Part shown: piece by piece, positions 1 through 5,519 of the stretch
Position numbering within the stretch: position 1 is the stretch's first letter
Layout of the letters: each line of letters begins with the position of its first letter
Source: Gemmatimonadota bacterium
Lineage (GTDB): Bacteria > Latescibacterota > UBA2968 > UBA8231
Assembly (NCBI GenBank): GCA_018673255.1
Contig: JABHDC010000273.1
Span: 1-5,519 of the forward strand
Direction of reading: 5' to 3'
Length of the DNA: 5,519 bases
The notes under the pieces: generated by a model
What the model was told of the DNA's origin: nothing
Seen by the model: the letters and a program-made list of their open reading frames with translations, nothing else
The model's database searches: none
Made by a program: the position numbers and the translations under genes

Positions 1-1854
1 CATCAGCAGCGCCCAGAGTTGCTGACTGAAGTCCTGCTCTCCACGCACGTGCCGCCCGACCATACGCTCAACCGCCTGCGGCTCGAACAATCCGCGCGCG
101 GCCACGGCCTGCGGGCTCAGCAGATCCTGCATCCAGGATCGCATGTCTCCCTGCAGCCATCCGGCAAGAGGTACCGCGAATCCATGCTTGGGACGCTCCA
201 ACACCTCTTGGGGCAGATACCGCTGAGCCAGTCGACGCAGGAGTTTCTTGCTCGACGTCCGATCAAACTTGTGGCGGACGGAAACTCCAGCCATGAACTC
301 AACCAGATCCTGATCCAGCAGTGGCGATCGAACTTCCAGCGAGCAAGCCATACTCATTCGGTCGACCTTCACCAGAATATCGTCAGTGAGATAGGTCATC
401 AGATCGAACCACATCATGTCCGCGCCTCCGGCAAAAGCTGTCGCCTCGTACGCCTCGTAGGAACCGGGCGCCGAACAGGAACGGAGCGATTCGGAAAACT
501 CTGCCGTGTAGAGCTCGGCCTTTGCCGCGGGCGGGAAGAAGAAAGCCCAGGAGGTATTCGGAACCTGTCGAACCGTGGCGGCATATTCGAGAAAGCGTTT
601 CAGCTTCTTGCGACGGCTCGTACCGAAATAGGTCGCCGGCTCACGCAGGCCGTGCGCTGATCGATCGATGAGGCCCCGCAGCATGCCTGGCATTTTGTTG
701 TACGCATCAGCCCAGATTCGTGCCTGGTATCGCCTGTAGCCACCAAAGACCTCATCGCCCCCATCACCGCTCAGAGCCACCGTCACCTGGCTGCGCGTCA
801 TCTGTGCCACGCGATACGTGGGAATCGCCGACGAATCTGCGAAGGGCTCCCCAAAGTGGCTGATCATAAGAGGCAGTAGCTCACCCACGTCGTAGTCGCT
901 GGTCAATTCCGTGTGACGCGTCCCGAGGCGTTCGGCCAACTGGCGAGCCTGGTCCAGTTCGTCAAAGCTCGGATCGCCAAAACCGACAGTGAATGTCTGC
1001 ACGTCGCCATCCCCCACCTGCTGCATCAGAGCCACGATCAGCGATGAATCCACACCCCCGCTGAGGAAGGCGCCCAGGGGCACATCTGATTCCAGTCGCA
1101 GACGAACCGCCTCGCGTATCCGTTCGTCGAGCTCCTCTACCAGGTCTGCTTCGGTGCGCCGATCGGTCCGGCCTGCGTCATAGTCAACCTGCCAGTAGCG
1201 TCGTTGCCGCAACTGGCCATCGCGATAGACAGCCAGTGTCGCTGGCGGCAGCTTCTGCACCCCGCGGTAAGGCGTTCGCGGATGCGGGATGAAGAGATAC
1301 GTGAGGTATTCGTCGATGGCGATGGGGTCGATCCGGGTATCGATCGTCGGGTCGTGCAGAAGGGCCTGAAGTTCGGATGCGAAGACGAGCCCCGTAGACG
1401 TCCGGGCGTAATACAGAGGCTTCTTCCCCATGCGATCCCTGGCCAGCAGGAGTTGCCTGGTCGACGAATCCCAGAGGGCGATGGCAAACATTCCGCGCAG
1501 GTCATCGACAAAATCTTCGCCACGTTCCTCGTAGAGGTGGACGATCACCTCCGTATCCGATTGGGTTCGGAATGTGTGCCCCTGGGCGAGCAAGCGTTCG
1601 CGCAATTGCCGGAAGTTGTAGATCTCACCATTGAACACGAGCTGAATCGTGCCCGTCTCGTTCGACATGGGCTGTTCGCCTGTCGCCAGATCGATGACCT
1701 TGAGACGGCGCATCCCCAGCCCCACCTGGGGTCCGGTGTGCAAGCCTTCGGCATCCGGGCCACGATGTGTGATCGCATCACACATGCGCTGGATCAGCTG
1801 CCGGTCGCCATGGCGCTGAGCATCATCGCTTACGCTGCCGACGATGCCGCACAT
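1..1854 (-). CDS. asnB: Asparagine synthase (glutamine-hydrolysing) family amidotransferase, C-terminus outside window
   Basis: An open frame of 618 codons without a stop runs from ATG 1854 to the left edge. The class II glutamine amidotransferase domain comes first. Cys2 (MCGIVGS) becomes the N-terminal nucleophile after Met removal; RRLKVIDLATGEQPM (49-63), NGEIYN (75-80) and SDTEVIVH (99-106) form the glutamine pocket. The synthetase domain has the PP-loop SGGVDSS (265-271), LSGDGGDEVFGGY (361-373), KVDRMSMA (496-503), LEVRSPLLD (506-514) and RPKHGFAVPL (554-563). The domain hydrolyses glutamine and channels ammonia to an acyl-adenylate. In biosynthesis of free asparagine the acceptor is aspartate. 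In polysaccharide loci, relatives are thought to amidate uronic-acid sugars (WbpS type), and an exosortase-associated amidotransferase group looks similar. The context favours a glycan role, but housekeeping AsnB is not excluded. Family length is about 600-660 residues, so only a short tail is missing. All visible catalytic motifs are intact. Confidence 0.93.
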   Translation of the reverse strand, partial: MCGIVGSVSDDAQRHGDRQLIQRMCDAITHRGPDAEGLHTGPQVGLGMRRLKVIDLATGEQPMSNETGTIQLVFNGEIYNFRQLRERLLAQGHTFRTQSDTEVIVHLYEERGEDFVDDLRGMFAIALWDSSTRQLLLARDRMGKKPLYYARTSTGLVFASELQALLHDPTIDTRIDPIAIDEYLTYLFIPHPRTPYRGVQKLPPATLAVYRDGQLRQRRYWQVDYDAGRTDRRTEADLVEELDERIREAVRLRLESDVPLGAFLSGGVDSSLIVALMQQVGDGDVQTFTVGFGDPSFDELDQARQLAERLGTRHTELTSDYDVGELLPLMISHFGEPFADSSAIPTYRVAQMTRSQVTVALSGDGGDEVFGGYRRYQARIWADAYNKMPGMLRGLIDRSAHGLREPATYFGTSRRKKLKRFLEYAATVRQVPNTSWAFFFPPAAKAELYTAEFSESLRSCSAPGSYEAYEATAFAGGADMMWFDLMTYLTDDILVKVDRMSMACSLEVRSPLLDQDLVEFMAGVSVRHKFDRTSSKKLLRRLAQRYLPQEVLERPKHGFAVPLAGWLQGDMRSWMQDLLSPQAVAARGLFEPQAVERMVGRHVRGEQDFSQQLWALLM

Positions 1855-3038
1855 ACGCTCTCCTCGAACAGTTGATCGTAGATCCGGCGCATGGCGGTTG
1901 CCGTTCCGGCCCACGTCAGACCACGCTCGGTCAGGCGTTCACGAGCTGCAGATCCAAGGCGATCCCGTAGATCAGCGTCACCAGTCAGCCGCTGCAAGGC
2001 CGCCACCATGGCCGCCATATCCTGCGATGGCACCAGGAGTCCCGTCCTGCCATCTTCGATCAGCTCTCCCGTCCCGCCTACGTCCGTAGCCAGTGTGGCA
2101 CGCCCACTCGCGTGAGCCTCAAGGATGACATTCGGACGCCCCTCCGACAGACTCGACAACACGAGAAAATCACACGCAGCCAGCCACGCTGGCACCTGAT
2201 CCGAAGGACATGCTCCGGCAAATGACACCCGGTCAACCAGACCATTCTCTTCAGCCTGCCTCTCCAGCGCCTGGCGCTCGGGACCATCGCCGACCAGCAC
2301 ACACAGGAGACGCTCATCCACCACCTGCTGAAGAGCGCTGAGCAGGAAATCGAGGCCTTTGACGGGTATCAGCATTCCCACGAACAGACAGATCACCGCA
2401 TCCACGGGCAGCCCGAGGGCCTGTCTGGCTGCAGATCGGTCGCGTGGCTGGAAGCGATCACTCACGCCATTGGCGACAACCTGTGTCTTGTGGGCCACAC
2501 CATGGTCGGCAAGACGACCCGCAATCTGCTCGCTCACCGCGGTGATTCGATCAGCGCGAGATACAAGCCAGCGATTGAGTCGCAGCCCCAGAGGATGCTC
2601 GGACAGCAGCATATCACTACCGCGCACGCTGAGCAGGATCGGACGGCTGGAACCGGCACTGGCGAGCCAGGCAACCAGTGCCGTCATCGTCCACTGACAA
2701 TGGAACAGATCGCAGTCGCGCCCCCAGCGGCGAGCGGCAAGGGCAAAGGCCAGCAGGAAGAATGGCACCTGAACCCTCGTCAACCAGCTGTTGCGGACAT
2801 TGGTCGGAATCCCCCCGCCATAGGCAACCCGCTGGCGAGATTCGGGAAGGAAGTATCTGAATCGATGAATCTCGATCCCGTCGACCGTCTCCTGCTGAGG
2901 TACACCTTGCTCATGCGGAGCCACGACGACGACTTGTGTGCCTGCCTGAACGAGGGCGCGAGCCATTTCGAGCACAAAGGACCCGAAAAGGTCTCCCCCA
3001 GAACGTGGAAATCCTGTGGTCAGTATGCAGACTCGCAT
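1830..3038 (-). CDS. GT4-family glycosyltransferase (complete, TuaC-like architecture)
   Basis: A 402-residue GT-B enzyme. The N-terminal acceptor domain opens with TTGFPRSGGDLFGSFVLEMA (7-26), a pattern of GT4 enzymes from exopolysaccharide and teichuronic-acid loci, and includes RGSDML (139-144) and RADRITAVSE (161-170). The C-terminal donor domain carries ANGVSDRF (189-196), FVGMLIPVKGLDFLL (219-233), VGDGPERQ (249-256), and the EX7E signature from Glu299 to Glu307 within SEGRPNVILEAHASGRATLATDVGG. In the phosphate-binding strand the common GR is GM (Met222), while Lys227 is kept; such variation occurs within the TuaC-like group. It is expected to be a cytoplasmic, membrane-associated retaining transferase that adds one sugar of a repeat unit. 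The ATG at 3038 is chosen because the first strand (MRVCILTTGFP) begins there and no other in-frame start lies upstream, although no Shine-Dalgarno site is visible. Its last 25 bases overlap the asnB-like gene and contain that gene's ribosome binding site. Confidence 0.92.
   Translation of the reverse strand: MRVCILTTGFPRSGGDLFGSFVLEMARALVQAGTQVVVVAPHEQGVPQQETVDGIEIHRFRYFLPESRQRVAYGGGIPTNVRNSWLTRVQVPFFLLAFALAARRWGRDCDLFHCQWTMTALVAWLASAGSSRPILLSVRGSDMLLSEHPLGLRLNRWLVSRADRITAVSEQIAGRLADHGVAHKTQVVANGVSDRFQPRDRSAARQALGLPVDAVICLFVGMLIPVKGLDFLLSALQQVVDERLLCVLVGDGPERQALERQAEENGLVDRVSFAGACPSDQVPAWLAACDFLVLSSLSEGRPNVILEAHASGRATLATDVGGTGELIEDGRTGLLVPSQDMAAMVAALQRLTGDADLRDRLGSAARERLTERGLTWAGTATAMRRIYDQLFEESVCAASSAA
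1855..1865 (-). promoter_or_regulatory. Ribosome binding site of the asnB-like gene, inside the GT4 coding sequence
   Basis: The minus strand reads GAGGAGAGCGT directly before ATG 1854. The AGGAG core (1860-1864) is 5 bases from the start. These bases also encode the Glu-Glu-Ser-Val region near the end of the GT4 protein. It is the strongest ribosome site in the window and would allow the asnB-like gene to be translated well in its own right as well as by coupling. Confidence 0.8.
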
Positions 3039-3067
3039 GGGAAGAAGCCGTGGCGGACGAGGTCCGG

Positions 3068-4012
3068 CTACTTGCTCTCTTCCATGTCGTAGAGCATGGC
3101 AAACAGCAGGAACTGCAGCCCCATCAGCACCATAAGAGAGCAGACGACGGCGCGGGGGCCACTCACACCCACTCCTTCAATCTGCTGAAAGACCAGATAG
3201 CCGCCGAAGATTACGCCAAGGGGCAGGAACAGCAGGCCAAAGAGGTAGAAGAAGAGGAGCGGGTGGAAATCGCGGATGAGGTAGCGAAAGATGATGCGCC
3301 AGAAGAAGTCTCGCAGGAGCATGGGAGCCACCTTCATGGCATAGGACAGTCCCTTGATCTGTGACTGCCGCTCTCCTGCCAGATAGATGGCACGACGCGG
3401 TACGTCAACGACGCGGCAACCGTAGGCGTTGAGATGGACGAGAAAGTCCATGGGATAGCCATACCCCTTCCACGCATGATCCCAGTCGATCAGATCGATG
3501 GCGCGGCGCGTGATGGCCGTAAAGCCGTCGACGACGTCGAAGATCTTGTAGTAGCCACTGGCCATTTTTGTCATGAAGGAGATGATCGCATTGGGCACCA
3601 TCCGCGACCACGGCATGTCCTCGAGTCCCACATCCGGCATGAGGAAGCGGTTGCCCTTACTGTAGTCGGCCCTTCCCTCAACGAGAGGCTCAAGCAAGTC
3701 GGGGATCTGCTCCATCGGCATCTGGTGATCGCCGCCGGTGACGACACACAGATCGCACTGGTCGGCGCTGGATCGTTGGTAGCCGGTGATGATTCCCTGC
3801 CCGACGCCCTGGTTGGTCTCGTGGTCGATGAGAATGATCCGGGGATCTTTCTGGGATCTCTCACGCACCACATCGGCCGTGGAGTCCGTGCTGCAATCAT
3901 TGACGACGTAGATGACGTCAACGATGTCCGGCACGGAGTCCAGCGTGGGGCCGATCAGGCGCTCCTCGTTGTAGGCCGGGATAGTCAGTCCGATTTTGTG
4001 GTCTCGATACAC
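3068..4012 (-). CDS. GT2 glycosyltransferase, DPM/DPG-synthase-like, with two C-terminal membrane helices
   Basis: A 314-residue protein starting at GTG 4012. The GT-A catalytic domain fills about residues 5-235: IPAYNEE (11-17), VVNDCSTDST (36-45) for nucleotide binding, NQGVGQGI (67-74), the metal-site region VTGGDHQMP (91-99), and KGNRF (119-123). In the metal site the usual DxD reads GGD, so only the final Asp (95) remains; the following Q-M is typical of the DPM/DPG-synthase-like subfamily. Two hydrophobic segments, about 249-275 and 288-310, anchor the C-terminus in the cytoplasmic membrane. Relatives make polyprenyl-phosphate sugars or add a sugar to a lipid-linked intermediate, so an undecaprenyl-phosphate sugar synthase or a membrane-bound repeat-unit transferase is the likely role. 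The donor is unknown. It lies 17 bases after the oxidoreductase tail and 29 bases before the GT4 gene, on the same transcript. Confidence 0.88.
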   Translation of the reverse strand: MYRDHKIGLTIPAYNEERLIGPTLDSVPDIVDVIYVVNDCSTDSTADVVRERSQKDPRIILIDHETNQGVGQGIITGYQRSSADQCDLCVVTGGDHQMPMEQIPDLLEPLVEGRADYSKGNRFLMPDVGLEDMPWSRMVPNAIISFMTKMASGYYKIFDVVDGFTAITRRAIDLIDWDHAWKGYGYPMDFLVHLNAYGCRVVDVPRRAIYLAGERQSQIKGLSYAMKVAPMLLRDFFWRIIFRYLIRDFHPLLFFYLFGLLFLPLGVIFGGYLVFQQIEGVGVSGPRAVVCSLMVLMGLQFLLFAMLYDMEESK

Positions 4013-4018
4013 GTCGAT

Positions 4019-4026
4019 CTCCGCCT
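4019..4026 (-). promoter_or_regulatory. Ribosome binding site deciding the GTG start of the GT2 gene
   Basis: The minus strand reads AGGCGGAG, then 6 bases, then GTG at 4010-4012. It lies in the 17-base gap after the TGA at 4030-4032. This selects GTG 4012 over the longer in-frame ATG at 4273. The extra 87 residues that start would add overlap the oxidoreductase tail in another frame and show no family resemblance. Confidence 0.7.
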
Positions 4027-4029
4027 GAA

Positions 4030-4257
4030 TCAGTCCTGGGTTCCCAACTCGATGGCGACGCCATCTCTCTTCAGCGACTGCGTTGCCGCCTCGAGGATTC
4101 GCACGACTCTCATGCCACTGTGACCATCGATGAGGGGACGCTTCCCCCCGGAAACGCACTCGATGAAGTGCGCACATTCCTGCTTGAAAGATTCGGCAAG
4201 ACACCCCACGCTGATCGCTGCCGCGCTGACTGTCACGTCGCCCCCTGCCCTCTTCAT
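4030..4257 (-). pseudogene. C-terminal remnant of a Gfo/Idh/MocA-family sugar oxidoreductase (75 aa, intact frame)
   Basis: A 75-residue ORF whose body (about residues 7-70) resembles the last 60 or so residues of Gfo/Idh/MocA NAD(P)-dependent oxidoreductases. It has a short strand GDVTV, then a helix SFKQECAHFIECV (23-35), then GGKRPLIDGHSGMRVVRILEAATQSL (37-62), where full-length enzymes have the ECxHFxECVxxGKRPxxDGxxGxRVxRxLEAAxxSL pattern. Family members are about 330-400 residues. Here the N-terminal Rossmann fold, the EKP active-site motif and the substrate-binding sheet are all absent, and the methyltransferase occupies the space upstream. The frame is nevertheless clean, the start overlaps the methyltransferase stop, and the stop leaves 17 bases before the next gene. 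I label it a remnant, possibly an in-frame internal deletion that kept the first few codons (MKR is a common start in the family). A retained small protein, perhaps a binding or regulatory piece, is the alternative. The protein cannot have dehydrogenase activity by itself. Confidence 0.65.
4254..4257 (-). promoter_or_regulatory. ATGA stop/start overlap (methyltransferase to oxidoreductase tail)
   Basis: A second ATGA on the minus strand joins the methyltransferase stop (TGA, 4254-4256) to the ATG (4255-4257) of the 75-residue ORF. A purine-rich GGCGGAA directly before the ATG is a weak and closely spaced ribosome site. The overlap is what makes 4257, rather than an in-frame ATG at 4299 inside the methyltransferase gene, the better start for the small ORF. 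Confidence 0.65.
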
Positions 4258-5033
4258 TTCCGCCGTGCGGCAATCATCACACCACGGCCCAGTGGCCATC
4301 GTGAGAACAGTTCGTCGAATCGAAATACACCAGCCACCGTCTCGACCAGGGCTGGATTACGTGCCGCCCGCGTGTCCGATCGTTCGTCCCGCTCTTGTTG
4401 GGTCAGGGCAGATGTGCGACGGATCCACGGACCGAAAAGCAATCGATGATAGATACGGCCGAGGGGGAAACCCCATACACGGACAGATTCGATCTCAAAA
4501 CCAGCCTCGCGAAACAGGTCGGCGAACTCCTCCCGACCATATCTCTTCACGTGCCCCGCCCACTCGTCCGCTTCATCCCACAACTTCTGGTTCAGGGGTA
4601 CACTGGCAACGACTGGCGCGCCCGGTCGCAGGACACGAGCCAGCTCCGCGATCGCCCCTCGATCACCGCCGTCCTCCGGTCTGACATGTTCGAGCACCTC
4701 TCCACAGACAGCGCCATCGAACACGGCATCATCGAAGGGCAGCGCTGTGACTGACCCCTGATGAACACTGATCCGGCTCTCGTTGCCGTAGCGGGTGATC
4801 TTGTGACGCACCATCTCCACGAACTGGGTCGACCGTTCCAGCGCATCGACACGAAAACCACACTTGGCCAGTTCCAGGGCGAGTGAACCGGAGCCACAAC
4901 CCGCATCCAGCACGCGCCCCTCGTCGAGCCGAGGCTGGAACAACCGCATGAGCAGTCGCTCTCGGAACAGATGCACCGGGCCACGGATTTCGGTCTGGCC
5001 CCAGGGCGTGGGCTCAATCGTCTGCTCTGTCAT
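4254..5033 (-). CDS. Class I SAM-dependent methyltransferase (glycan-locus type)
   Basis: A 259-residue protein with a seven-strand Rossmann methyltransferase domain. Motif I, the SAM-binding glycine-rich loop, is VLDAGCGSG at residues 41-49. An acidic residue ends strand 2 (ALER, 64-67), ALPFDDAVFDGAVC (97-110) covers strand 4, and GEVLEHV (111-117) and LARVLRPGAPVV (131-142) follow as in the Methyltransf_11 group. The later GHVKRYGREEF (160-170) and the C-terminal RFDELFSRWPLGRGVMIAARRK region resemble methyltransferases that sit among glycosyltransferase genes. It has no signal peptide or membrane segment, so it should act in the cytoplasm. It probably methylates a sugar hydroxyl or a glycan end, but an unrelated small-molecule substrate cannot be excluded. 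Its length is normal and it looks intact. It starts inside the upstream glycosyltransferase stop and ends inside the start of the next small ORF, so all three are probably translated together. Confidence 0.9.
   Translation of the reverse strand: MTEQTIEPTPWGQTEIRGPVHLFRERLLMRLFQPRLDEGRVLDAGCGSGSLALELAKCGFRVDALERSTQFVEMVRHKITRYGNESRISVHQGSVTALPFDDAVFDGAVCGEVLEHVRPEDGGDRGAIAELARVLRPGAPVVASVPLNQKLWDEADEWAGHVKRYGREEFADLFREAGFEIESVRVWGFPLGRIYHRLLFGPWIRRTSALTQQERDERSDTRAARNPALVETVAGVFRFDELFSRWPLGRGVMIAARRK
5030..5033 (-). promoter_or_regulatory. ATGA stop/start overlap (glycosyltransferase to methyltransferase)
   Basis: On the minus strand the bases read ATGA: the ATG of the methyltransferase overlaps the TGA of the upstream glycosyltransferase. 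No good Shine-Dalgarno site precedes it (only a GAG about 13 bases upstream), so reinitiation by ribosomes finishing the upstream gene is the likely way of starting. This is inferred from the overlap geometry. Confidence 0.75.
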
Positions 5034-5519
5034 GGGTTCAACATCTCGACCCGGCGCAGTAGCTGGCGCCCGATTGCGGCCGGAGATCCATGCTGCGTGT
5101 ACACCTCGTGACCCGCTGCCGCTATATCGCGGGCAAGGGACTGCTCATCTCGCAACCGAGTGATTGCGCCGGCCAGTGCCGCCGCGTCGCCGGGCGGACA
5201 CAGCACGACGGATTCATCGTGGACGAGCATCTCCCGGATCGCCGGGGAATCACGCGTAATGACAGGCCGCCCCACGGCCAGTGCATCAAAGACCTTGTAG
5301 GGAATCACGCGGGCCGCCTTTGCCGTCGTGCCGAATACACCCAGGCATACGTGGGAATGAACGATGTGGTCGTGCAACTGTTCTGATGATTGCCACTGAC
5401 TGACGAACTGAACACGTCCGCCAAGTTCGAGACATCGGGCCTGCAGTGAATCGAATTCCTGCCCTGAGCCGATGAGGGTGAAGTCGACCTCATCGCCCTG
5501 CAGCAGAGAGGCCGCCTCG
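5030..5519 (-). CDS. GT4-type glycosyltransferase, C-terminal part (5' end outside window)
   Basis: The last 162 codons of a glycosyltransferase, read in one open frame from 5518 to the TGA at 5030-5032; the N-terminal half lies beyond the window. The visible part matches the C-terminal, sugar-nucleotide-binding Rossmann domain of GT-B (GT4-like) enzymes. It has a strand with LIGSGQE (visible residues 15-21), then GRVQFVSQW (34-42), then the donor-site region IPYKVFDALAVGRPVIT (72-88), followed by SPAIREML and a VVLCPPGD turn (104-111) before the closing helices. Enzymes of this type move a sugar from a nucleotide donor to a growing, usually lipid-linked, glycan at the cytoplasmic face. The acceptor and donor are not readable. 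A TTG at 5377 could be taken as a start, but the coding homology continues upstream of it without a break, so it is internal. Its stop overlaps the methyltransferase start by 4 bases. Confidence 0.88.
   Translation of the reverse strand, partial: EAASLLQGDEVDFTLIGSGQEFDSLQARCLELGGRVQFVSQWQSSEQLHDHIVHSHVCLGVFGTTAKAARVIPYKVFDALAVGRPVITRDSPAIREMLVHDESVVLCPPGDAAALAGAITRLRDEQSLARDIAAAGHEVYTQHGSPAAIGRQLLRRVEMLNP

Noticed and set aside
117..1781. Short minus-strand ORFs at 117-302, 1137-1523 and 1545-1781
   Set aside because: They are out-of-frame readings within the asnB-like gene, whose own frame is open from 1854 to 1 with all expected motifs in order.
1204..1875. A 223-residue plus-strand ORF opposite the asnB-like gene, and similar plus-strand ORFs at 19-660 and 2490-3092
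   Set aside because: All lie opposite genes with clear catalytic motifs. Their translations show no domain, and no plus-strand ribosome site or operon logic supports them.
3054..3066. A small hairpin (CGGAC, 3-base loop, GTCCG) in the gap between the GT2 and GT4 genes, as a possible terminator
   Set aside because: The stem is only 5 base pairs and no T-run follows. The downstream genes appear to belong to the same operon.
3434..4123. A 229-residue plus-strand ORF opposite the GT2 gene
   Set aside because: It is an antisense shadow of a well-supported GT2 gene in GC-rich DNA. Its Asp/Val-rich translation mirrors the GT2 codons and matches no family that I recognise.
4013..4273. An 87-residue N-terminal extension of the GT2 protein from ATG 4273
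   Set aside because: The extension is Arg/Gly-rich and shows no family resemblance. It overlaps the oxidoreductase tail, which does show resemblance in a different frame. A good ribosome site precedes GTG 4012.
4258..4299. A longer, 89-residue version of the oxidoreductase tail starting at ATG 4299
   Set aside because: The extra 14 residues lie wholly inside the methyltransferase gene and do not resemble the family. The ATGA overlap at 4254-4257 gives a more natural start.
5030..5377. A complete 115-residue protein starting at TTG 5377
   Set aside because: The same frame continues upstream to the window edge with typical glycosyltransferase sequence (LIGSGQE and GRVQFVSQW), so this TTG is an internal Leu codon.
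1..5519. CRISPR arrays, tRNA or rRNA genes, insertion sequences and large repeats
   Set aside because: I read through both strands and saw no repeated spacer pattern, no cloverleaf or rRNA-like stretch, and no transposase or terminal inverted repeats.

Overview
This is a bacterial window of roughly 60% GC. Every supported gene lies on the minus strand, so transcription runs from position 5519 down to position 1. The bacterial assignment rests on Shine-Dalgarno-like sites, ATG and GTG starts, and 4-base ATGA stop/start overlaps. I cannot place it in a phylum from the sequence alone.

In transcription order the genes are: (1) the C-terminal part of a GT4-type glycosyltransferase, cut by the right edge of the window; (2) a 259-residue class I SAM-dependent methyltransferase; (3) a 75-residue ORF that matches only the extreme C-terminal segment of Gfo/Idh/MocA sugar oxidoreductases; (4) a GT2 glycosyltransferase of the dolichol-phosphate-mannose-synthase-like type with two C-terminal membrane helices; (5) a complete GT4 glycosyltransferase; (6) an AsnB-type glutamine-hydrolysing amidotransferase, cut by the left edge after 618 residues. 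The spacings are -4, -4, +17, +35 (to the first base of the stop codon: 29 bases between genes) and -25 bases. There is no internal promoter or terminator that I can support and no gene-free stretch longer than 29 bases, so the window reads as the inside of one long operon.

Together the genes look like part of a locus for a surface or exported polysaccharide (O-antigen, capsule or exopolysaccharide). Three glycosyltransferases would build the repeat unit on a lipid carrier, the methyltransferase and the AsnB-like enzyme are candidates for decorating it or its precursors, and the oxidoreductase tail suggests that a nucleotide-sugar oxidoreductase once stood here. The functional link is inference from gene content; no substrate can be read from the sequence.

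The most unusual item is the 75-residue oxidoreductase tail. It has no NAD-binding domain or catalytic domain, yet it keeps an intact reading frame, a coupled ATGA start and a well-formed junction to the next gene. I saw no CRISPR array, transposable element, RNA gene or sizeable repeat, and nothing that clearly amounts to a new defence or mobile system.
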